Shown here: in pieces, positions 57,288 to 64,000 of the stretch
Numbering within the stretch: position 1 is the first letter of the stretch
Layout: each line of letters opens with the position of its first letter
Assembly (NCBI RefSeq): GCF_032917945.1
Contig: NZ_CP136624.1
Location: forward strand, 6,386,001 to 6,450,000
DNA length: 64,000 bases
From: Bradyrhizobium sp. sBnM-33
Lineage (GTDB): Bacteria; Pseudomonadota; Alphaproteobacteria; Rhizobiales; Xanthobacteraceae
Direction: 5' to 3'
The notes under the pieces: generated by a model
Told to the model about the DNA's origin: nothing
Seen by the model: the letters and a program-made list of their open reading frames with translations, nothing else
The model's database searches: none
Program-made: the position numbers and the translations under genes

Positions 57288-57612
57288 TCATGTGCGCCCG
57301 GATTCTCCATGTGCGCCCTTGTTTGAAGGGGGGCGCAGCTCCAGGGCATCGAACGTATCCATTGCTCGAAGCCACTGTTGATGAGATTCGGGAACTTTAC
57401 CGCCGGCGTCAAGATGCAGGAAATTGCTCGGCCCTGGTAATCCGAGCCGGCTTGCCTTCCTCCAGCTCTACAATCACGTTTGCAACTTTTTGCTTGGTGC
57501 CGGCGAATTGAGGCATCGCGTCGGAGCCGTGAACCAAGCCCTCCATCACCCGCTGCGAGAGGCGCTGAAGGCCGTCATCGGCAAAGATGCAAAAGCGGAT
57601 TGAAACTGTCAT
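57288..57612 (-). pseudogene. Conserved-style hypothetical protein, frameshifted
   Basis: The minus frame starts MTVSIRFCIFADDGLQRLSQ and continues with AMPQFAGTKQKVANVIVELE before an early stop near 57410. A change of frame there gives NFLHLDAGGKVPESHQQWLR and MDTFDALELRPPSNKG, ending at 57288, so the original had about 107 residues. The lesion is a net one-base gain or two-base loss near 57420. Family not named. Confidence 0.5.
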
Positions 57613-58365
57613 TGGGCCTCACGCAGGGTACGCTACTTCTTTCCGTTTGGCGCAAGAGATCGAGCGACTTGCCTGACCCACTGGTTATCCGAAGGAAATT
57701 TGGTGCGAACTTTCGAAGGTCTCGGGTCAATTGATCATGAGCCCGCTTCTTGAGGACTTTTCGGATTTGCTCGCTTACGACTCTTAGCGCCATGACGGTG
57801 TCCCCAGCAGCCCACCCATGATTCCCCATCACGGTACTGGGAGCAACAGCACGGCCCCCCGCCGAAGCACTGGGGATTTTTTTATTCAACGGTACCGGCC
57901 CTTCCTGGGGCCCCATGCTCCGACTGCGAGCAGCAAAAAGGGAATTTTCGGCCGGTGTGGGCGCAAAATGCCGGCCGACTTGCCCGCTCCATAAAGACGG
58001 ATTTTTTTAATGCCAGAAGTGGCACTTGTGCCCAATTTCAAAGGACAAAAAACACGTCGAAAATCCAAAACAATTCGATTAATTCGTCGGCGGCGCGTCT
58101 AGTTCTTCGTTTTCCTGACCGTGCGCATGAGCCATCACCCGGGCCGGCCCCTCACATACAAGCCCCTATCGAGTCTTCCTAACGTAAGCCCTAAGAAAAT
58201 GCCTCCTTACCGCCTGCTTGCTGACCGTGCGCGGAGTGTCCTCAATCGCCTGAAGATCGACACCAAACAATCGACGTGTTGGGGCTCCACAGCGTCACTT
58301 GGGCTACCTCTGAGTTGTGGCCTTTCCGGGCGCCAAAATAGGCAACGTGCTTGCCGTCTTTCCGG
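57613..58365. other. Gene-poor stretch
   Basis: No reliable gene. A minus frame (57575-57916) contains MALRVVSEQIRKVLKKRAHD but no support. Two runs of T (near 57880 and 58005) and GC-rich hairpin arms could be terminator remnants. Confidence 0.35.
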
Positions 58366-58824
58366 TTAGTAGCAGTTCGTCGTGTTGCCTATGCCCGTGC
58401 AGGACACCGGCGCCGAAGCGCGCCAGGCCGCAGCTGCCGCCGATTCTTGGGCCTCGACCGATCGCGCTGCTAAGTTCCGCCGCTGCTCATCTTCCGCGAT
58501 CTGAGACTTATTTGCAGTTGCTTGCTGGTTGGCTTCCGCAACGGTTATCCTGCCGGCCTGCAAGCGTTCCGCGATGACAGCCCGATCGGCTTGCGCACGG
58601 TCAAACAGATCAGGGTATGTCATGTACGGCCGGATCACCTGAGCGGCGGCGCTGTCGCATTGTTGCTTTGCTACGTACTGCTTTGAGCCTTCAGGGAAGC
58701 GGGCCTTGCATTCGGCGAAGCCCGCCTGCATCTCGGCAATGGCTGCTTGCTGCTTTTCCTGTAATTCCTTGCGAGCGATTAGGCCGCAGCCGCCAACCGT
58801 GGCGCACAGCGCCACCACTGCCAA
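58366..58824 (-). CDS. Lipoprotein with helical repeats
   Basis: A 152-residue predicted lipoprotein. The signal is short (MAVVALCATVGGCGLIARKE) with Cys13 in the lipobox VGGC. The mature part is alpha-helical and Ala/Gln-rich (QQAAIAEMQAGFAECKARFP, QCDSAAAQVIRPYM, RLQAGRITVAEANQQATANK) and ends in CTGIGNTTNCY. Four or more Cys outside the lipobox are unusual. Function unknown. A damaged duplicate lies 3 kb to the left. Confidence 0.65.
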   Translation of the reverse strand: MAVVALCATVGGCGLIARKELQEKQQAAIAEMQAGFAECKARFPEGSKQYVAKQQCDSAAAQVIRPYMTYPDLFDRAQADRAVIAERLQAGRITVAEANQQATANKSQIAEDEQRRNLAARSVEAQESAAAAAWRASAPVSCTGIGNTTNCY

Positions 58825-59104
58825 AATACGCGTCGAAAATAGCCTCCCAGACCCGGGGCATCCAAGGGCAACCTGGAGTCGCGGGCAATACCCAAATTAG
58901 GGGCATTCCCCACTTGCTCAAGCTTTTCACTGACCCGGACCGGCTTTTGCTGCGCGCGTGCTGGTCTCAGACAGTACTGCTTCTGCCATTCTTCAGGGAG
59001 TGACGGCACCCGCCATGTTAGAATACCGCGTGACCCTTGCGCCGTTGGCGGGCGCCGCGCCGAAGGGCTCATCCGAACAATCCAGAGAGAATTGAAGGAG
59101 CGCT

Positions 59105-59289
59105 ATGCAGATAGAGTACATACTTGAGCACATGCGCGTCCAGGTCGGAAGACAGCGCAAAGAGATCCTGCAGCTTCAACGCGCCGGCTCGGGACAGCAT
59201 CGGCTGAGCTTTTGCTGGGGAGGATACTGGCGAAGACCGAGGGCCTTTGTGACGAGCGGGACCGTCTCAAGAAAGAGCAGGGCGCCCCT
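59105..59289 (+). pseudogene. Short coiled hypothetical protein, frameshifted and truncated
   Basis: MQIEYILEHMRVQVGRQRKE continues ILQLQRAGSG, then one missing base near 59195 shifts the frame. The continuation ASAELLLGRILAKTEGLCDE followed by RDRLKKEQ reads on in the next frame. It then runs without its own end into the thioredoxin-like fragment. Both pieces look helical and coiled. The gene has GAAGGAGCGCT before the ATG, so it was once translated. Confidence 0.5.
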
Positions 59290-60177
59290 GCGCGGGAAAC
59301 TCGTCCTCATCGATTTCTGGACCTACACCTGTATCAACTGGTTGCGGACGGCGCCCTATGTTCGCGCCTGGGCCGAGAAGTACAAGGATCAGGGATTGGT
59401 GGTGATCGGCGTCCATGCGCCGGAGTTCGCTTTCGAGAAGAACATCGACAACGTCCGCTGGGCGGTGAAAGAGATGCGGATCAACTACCCGGTCGCGGTT
59501 GACAACGAGCACACCATTTGGCGCGCCTTCAGATATAACTACTGGCCGGCGCTCTACTTCATCGATGCGCAGGGTCGCCTGCGGCATCACCATTTTGGTG
59601 AGGGTTCATACGAGCAGTCGGAAAAAATCATTCAAGAACTGCTGGCCGAAACCGGAGCCGCCGGCATCGCCCGCGATCCCGTGTCGGTGCTTGCCCGCGG
59701 TATCGAGGCCGCGGCTGATTGGGACAGCCTGAAGTCCAGGGAAAACTGTTTAGGGTACGATCGCACTCAGAACTTTGCATCCCCCGGGAGGCCGGTCCTA
59801 AACAAACTCCACACTTATGAATCGCCCGCGCGGTTACGCCTGAATGAATGGGCGCTTGCCGGAGACTGGACGGTGCGGAGCGAGGCGGCGATGCTGACCA
59901 ATCCAATGGCGGCGTTACCTACCGCTTTCACGCGCGCGATCTTCATCTTGTCATGGGCCCGACGGCCCCGGGAACGCCGGTGCGATTCCGCGTGCTGATC
60001 GACGCAAAGCCGCCAAGCGACGCCCACGGACTGGACGTCGATGAGCAAGGCTACGGCGCAGTGACCGAACAGCGCCTCTACCAGCTGATAAGACAGACGA
60101 AGCCCGTCATCGACCGAACGTTCGAAATCGAGTTCTTCGGCCCGGGCGCCGAAGCGTTTGCGTTCACGTTCGGCTGA
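59290..60177 (+). pseudogene. Thioredoxin-like (DipZ C-terminal type) protein, truncated and frameshifted
   Basis: The frame enters directly at GKLVLIDFWTYTCINWLRTA, without the upstream CcdA-type or signal region. It continues EKYKDQGLVVIGVHAPEFAF and YWPALYFIDAQGRLRHHHFG. One base is missing near 59909 (ACCAATCCAATGG), after which NGGVTYRFHARDLHLVMGPT resumes in another frame to the stop at 60177. The redox motif position reads CINW, so only one Cys of a CxxC is present. Fusion to the preceding remnant and the frameshift make it a relic. Confidence 0.75.
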
Positions 60178-60239
60178 CCTACCGATCGCGATCCTCGCCA
60201 GATCAGTTGTTATGGAAGAAGTCGGCCAGTAGCCAAGGC

Positions 60240-60726
60240 CTATTTGCTGCCTTCAGCCCGACCCAGTATTTCCAACAGACGGTCCAGGAACGCTGCTTGG
60301 CTTTTCAGCATCTTAAGTCGCGCCTCGGCAATGCCAAACCAGGACGCGCGATCGATCTCAGAAAATGATTGCCGTCGCCCAGACCGCGGAGGCCATTCCA
60401 TCTCGAACGTGTTGCTCTGAAGATCGGCCAGGTCCCAGTCCTCTTCAATTGCCCACACGTGGACGACCTTGCCGCCCGGTTGCTTGGCACTGCCAAGCGG
60501 AATGGCTTCGCCGCCCGGACGATAGCCGGTCTCTTCGGCGAACTCACGCTGTGCGGCCGAAAGCGGGGATTCGCTAGGCCCAATCAGGCCTTTCGGAATG
60601 GTCCAGGCACCCTGATCCTTACGACTCCAAAACGGGCCACCCCCCAATAGGACTTGGACGCCCCCCGGCCCTTCGGAATAGTAAGAGACCTGCGCTTTGT
60701 ATTTTCGACGAGACGCGGTCAGGCAT
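60240..60726 (-). pseudogene. NUDIX hydrolase, frameshifted near N-terminus
   Basis: The NUDIX box is complete: G-x5-E-x7-RE-x2-EE-x-G as GLIGPSESPLSAAQREFAEE. The natural start is the ATG at 60724-60726 (MPDRVSSKIQSAGLLLFRRA), but the frame changes in the six-G run near 60685: one extra G separates it from VQVLLGGGPFWSRKDQGAWT. Without the N-terminus the residual frame begins at 60647. The usual VHPGG segment appears shortened to GGG. Substrate unknown (such NUDIX proteins act on dinucleotides or dNTPs). Confidence 0.8.
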
Positions 60727-60833
60727 GACCCTGAAGTCTAGCACATTGTCGCGGTCAAGTGCGGTGTTGGCTAATGAAGCTGTCAAATCGCGAGCGAAGG
60801 AACTGGGGAAATCGAAGAGGACTCCTCCGTCGA

Positions 60834-60989
60834 CTATTTTAGCCAGCTGTCGTGCACCCAGCTCAGGTCGAGCAAACCATCGATTTGCCGTACCAGGTGA
60901 TCCGGTGGCACGACCTTGTCGAGATCAAAGGAATAAAAGAACTGGCCGTGACCGCTCTCCTGCCGCCCTAATATCCGCCGCTCCCGCAA
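60834..60989 (-). mobile_element. IS1182-type transposase, N-terminal fragment
   Basis: The minus strand encodes LGRQESGHGQFFYSFDLDKV then VPPDHLVRQIDGLLDLSWVH, the well-known N-terminus of IS1182-family (IS5-like) transposases, and breaks off at DSWLK and a stop. The rest of the element is absent. It lies directly beside the IS110 insertion, which may have destroyed it. Confidence 0.7.
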
Positions 60990-61151
60990 ATGCCGTCTCA
61001 ACAGACGGAATCACGGTTCGCGAGTCGCCTCAACCGAAGTTTTGCAACATGGGGTAATTCCGGGATCGAGCCAGACAAAAGGCAAAGGAATCAGCTCTCC
61101 AGGAACGTAAGAGGCCAGCCTCATGTGGCCTCGCAACGATGGAGAGCGGCA

Positions 61152-62183
61152 ATGGAATACTATGTCGGACTGGACGTATCGTTGAAGCAGACATCGATCT
61201 GCGTGGTCGATCAGACGGGGTCGGTCGTGCGAGAGGGCGTGGTCGATTCAGATCCTGAGGCGATCTCAGTTTACGTGAGGTCAAAAGCGCCGGATGCAGT
61301 ACGCATCGGCCTCGAGACCGGCCCAACGTCCACCTGGCTGTGGACCGAACTTAAGCAGCTTGGCCTACCGGTGATCTGTATTGACGCGCGCCATGCCAAG
61401 GCCGTGCTCAAGATGCAGATCAACAAAAGCGACCGCAACGATGCTATCGGGATCGCCCGCATCATGCAGACCGGCTGGTTCAAAGAGGTGCACGTCAAGG
61501 ATATCGACAGCCATTCGGTCAGGGCGCTGCTGGCGAGTCGGGCGCTGCTGGTCAAGATCAAGCGCGATCTTGAGAACCATGTTCGCGGCCTTCTCAAGAA
61601 CCTCGGTCTTGTCATCGGCCGCGCCACGTTCAATGTCTTCGCCGTACGAACCGAGGAGTTGATCGAGGGCCGTCCTGAGCTGATAGCTGCGATCAGACCG
61701 CTGCTCGAAGCGCGCAATGCCGTTGGGCAGCAGGTTAGCGAGCTTGACCGCAAGGTTATGAAACTGGCCCGCCATGATGCGCAGGTCCGCCGATTTATGA
61801 CGATGCCTGGGATCGGTCCGATCACCGCGCTCGCCTTCAAGGCAACGATTGACGATCCGGCACGGTTTGCGCGATCGAGAAGCGTAGGTGCTTATGTCGG
61901 GCTAACCAGTAGACGCCACGCCTCCGGAGAGCTCGATTGGTCAGGTCGCATCTCGAAGTGCGGCGACGCGATGCTACGAAGTTACCTGTTTGAAGCAGCC
62001 GGGGTTCTGCTGACGCGCGTCCCGAAGTGGTCCGCCGTGAAGGCTTGGGGGGTTAGGCTCGTCAAGCGCAACGGACTCCGCAAGGCAAAGGTCGCAGTCG
62101 CGCGTAAGCTCGCGGTCATTCTGCATCGCATGTGGATCGACGGAACCGAGTTCAACTGGTCGAAAAAGGAAATTGCTGCCTAG
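61152..62183 (+). mobile_element. IS110-family transposase, second type
   Basis: A 343-residue IS110/IS1111 transposase unlike the one at 18846. DEDD motif: YYVGLDVSLKQTSICVVD (first Asp), AVRIGLETGPTSTWLWTEL (Glu) and NKSDRNDAIGIARIMQ (Asp pair). The Transposase_20 region is TMPGIGPITALAFKATIDD, then GAYVGLTSRRHASGELDWSG with the catalytic Ser. GGAGAG lies before the ATG at 61152. The frame is complete, so it may be active. Confidence 0.93.
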
Positions 62184-63004
62184 CGAGGGCATTACAGAGT
62201 TTCTGCCAAACGGCGGGAAAAGACGTCCCAGCCGGGACGATGGCGATGGTGAGTTCGACAGATTTGGTGCGAGCGTCGGAAAGGACGACCGCGATTGCAA
62301 CATTGAACCGCCAACGTCACCTTACGCCATCATGCGGAGGGTTCACCCCTACCGCGGAGAGAACAGTGGGCCCGGCAAGGATGATCGTGGAGAGCTTGAC
62401 ACCCAGACCCGGAATTAGAGAACACTATCCCCTGAACACCGGACATGGCTGTATCAGTTATGAATGCCGCTTTGACGGCGACATGCGGATCATCGGGACG
62501 CCGGTCAATTGGCTGGAGACCCGTCCCGAACACAGTGAACATCTTCTAAGATATTGATTTTCTTGCTGTGACGCGCGTTTCCGCCACGTTTTGTTCACGG
62601 TCGTTTCACCCAATTCGTTGCGATTTCGTTGCGGCTGTTCTCAACGAGAACGGTACTCGCCGGAGCATTGGGAATTTTTCGGATGCCCGATGCGCTTGGC
62701 GACTCGGAGCAGTGGTCCGCCGCCCAAGCGGTATTTGTTGGTTCGGCTCCCTCGCGAGGACGGCATGCTGCGGCTCTCTTGCGGCGAGGTGGTTAAGTGT
62801 TCTGTGAACCATCGGGGGCTGGAGTTGCTGGTCCGCTACATCGCGAAACCCACTATCGCCGAGCCACTGTTTTCTTACCGGAGGGTAGCATAGCTCGCGA
62901 CGTAGCTGTTTCATAACGTGCCCAAAGCCGCGCGGAGAGGCGCTGAACCGAGCTAGATTTGTTAGAGGATGCGCGTCGCAAGTCAGGAGCTGACGCCACG
63001 TCCG
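62184..63004. other. Noncoding region between IS110 and oxidoreductase
   Basis: The first 350 bases probably belong to the 3' flank of the IS110 element. No reliable gene, tRNA or clear terminator is seen in the rest. Confidence 0.4.
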
Positions 63005-64000
63005 CTACATCGGATCGAAAGCGCGGATCGGCGGAAGATTGCCATTGAACCGCTCCACCTCGACAGTCGTGAGCTGGCCGGTGCAGCCTTGCGCGAAGGA
63101 TGAGGTACCGATGTCGCGTGTGAGCACATTCGGATTGCCGTGAACGCAGAGCGGTGTCTCTTCCTCCGGATCCATCGGGTCGTACCACGCGCCGGTCGGT
63201 AGCTGGACGACACCGGGAGCGATGCCGTCGGTGATATCCACCGCGGCAAGACAGGCTCCGCGTTCGTTGAACAGGCGGATGATGTCGCCATCCATGATCC
63301 CGCGAACGTCCGCGTCGCGCGGATTCATGCGCGCGACCTCGCGGCCGCGATGTTTGGCCCCGGTCGAATGTCCGCCAAAGTCGAGCTGGCTATGCAAACG
63401 CGTCACCGGCTGATTGGCGACAAGGAAGCACGGCGAGCCCGGCTTGGGCACGTCGGTCTTCTCGAGCCAAACCGGATGGCCCGGGCAGTCCGCATCGCCA
63501 TGGCCCGCGATCTTCTTCGAGAAAATCTCGATCCGTCCGCTTGGTGTCGGAAGGGGATGAGCGATCGGATCTTCGCGGAAGCGGCGGAGCTTACCGCCGT
63601 CGTCGAGGTGTTGCGGCACGATCAGGCTGCCGCGCTCCCAGAATTCCTCGAAGCTCGGGGCCGGGAGGCCGCGCGCGGCGAGCGAGGCACGGGTCGGTTC
63701 GTAGAGATGCGCCAGCCACTGCCGTGCCGTGCGGCCTTCGGTGAAGGCGTCACGGGCGCCGAGACGTTCGGCAATATCGGTGAAGATCTCATAGTCGTCG
63801 CGCGCAAGGCCAAACGGCTCCGCGATCCGGTGCATGGCGACCATCAGGGGATCGTTGGTGGAATAGCCGATGTCCTCGCGCTCGAGCGTCATCGTGCAGG
63901 GCAGGACGATATCGGCGTGGCGGGCCGTGGCGGTCCAGGCGAGCTCATGCACAACCAGCGTGTCGAGCCGGGCGAAGGCTTTGCGGAGGCGGTTGAGATC
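63005..64000 (-). CDS. Molybdopterin oxidoreductase (BisC/TorA/DMSO reductase type), C-terminal part
   Basis: The C-terminal 330 residues of a bis-MGD molybdoenzyme that reduces S- or N-oxides, such as biotin sulfoxide or trimethylamine N-oxide. The frame continues off the right edge (DLNRLRKAFARLDTLVVHEL). Seen are WTATARHADIVLPCTMTLER, the substrate-domain segments DDYEIFTDIAERLG and FSKKIAGHG, and the molydopterin-binding C-terminal barrel: FLVANQPVTRLHSQLD, GVVQLPTGAWYDP and LCVHGNPNVLTRDIGTSSFA followed by QGCTGQLTTVEVER. Its cofactor needs moaA, which lies near the other end of the window. Confidence 0.88.
   Translation of the reverse strand, partial: DLNRLRKAFARLDTLVVHELAWTATARHADIVLPCTMTLEREDIGYSTNDPLMVAMHRIAEPFGLARDDYEIFTDIAERLGARDAFTEGRTARQWLAHLYEPTRASLAARGLPAPSFEEFWERGSLIVPQHLDDGGKLRRFREDPIAHPLPTPSGRIEIFSKKIAGHGDADCPGHPVWLEKTDVPKPGSPCFLVANQPVTRLHSQLDFGGHSTGAKHRGREVARMNPRDADVRGIMDGDIIRLFNERGACLAAVDITDGIAPGVVQLPTGAWYDPMDPEEETPLCVHGNPNVLTRDIGTSSFAQGCTGQLTTVEVERFNGNLPPIRAFDPM

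Overview
The window looks like a piece of chromosome from a Bradyrhizobium-type alphaproteobacterium. The evidence is high GC, dense NTG-rich coding, CtrA-era PleC/DivJ-like kinase architecture, twin-arginine TRAP binding proteins, and a gene stock (gor, rpiA, gph, moaA, apbC, dusA) typical of that group. The organism call is an inference from protein style, not from a database match.

Layout. (1) 1-17.2 kb is ordinary chromosome: glutathione reductase (cut by the window edge), DUF2059 protein, rpiA, gph, moaA, two tandem TRAP permease pairs (small plus large subunit), two convergent TRAP binding proteins, apbC, a VOC protein, a 3-hydroxyisobutyrate-dehydrogenase-like enzyme, a membrane histidine kinase, a DUF1289 protein and an aspartic protease. 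(2) 17.3-20.4 kb is a variable patch with a leucine-rich-repeat protein and an IS110-type transposase. (3) 20.5-26.6 kb is a gamma-resorcylate/resorcinol catabolic operon: a MarR regulator, flavin reductase, flavin-dependent hydroxylase, gamma-resorcylate decarboxylase with all metal ligands present, a frameshifted MFS transporter and maleylacetate reductase. The hydroxyquinol ring-cleavage dioxygenase is not in the window. (4) 26.6-28.5 kb holds a membrane protein, a 27-residue membrane peptide and dusA.

(5) 28.45-50.48 kb is best explained as a genomic island integrated at the 5' end of dusA. A 37-bp piece of the dusA start is duplicated at 50.44 kb with one mismatch, and two longer imperfect repeats (about 240 bp and 390 bp) sit at the element ends in the order expected for tandemly accreted elements. 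The island carries an Mfd-like translocase and then a catabolic cluster that I cannot match to a named pathway: two FAD monooxygenases, two thiamine-diphosphate enzymes, a Rieske oxygenase alpha/beta pair with a short-chain dehydrogenase, an FAD-linked 2-hydroxyacid dehydrogenase, three Bug/TctC-type binding proteins, two small unknown proteins and an IclR regulator. Four near-identical 17-bp palindromes (TGTCCA-N5-TGGACA type) lie one per promoter region of this cluster, so the whole set reads as a single IclR regulon. This is the most interesting system in the window.

(6) 50.5-63.0 kb is a mosaic of remnants: a tRNA-Arg 3' fragment, four copies of a decayed helix-turn-helix gene, an RTX protein, a duplicated lipoprotein gene, frameshifted NUDIX and thioredoxin-like genes, an IS1182-type fragment and a second IS110-type transposase, with a few apparently intact secreted or hypothetical proteins between them. 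(7) The window ends inside a BisC/TorA-type molybdopterin oxidoreductase.

About a dozen genes between 24 and 61 kb carry small frameshifts, mostly one-base losses, while the first 24 kb shows none. This may be real decay of accessory DNA or local assembly error.
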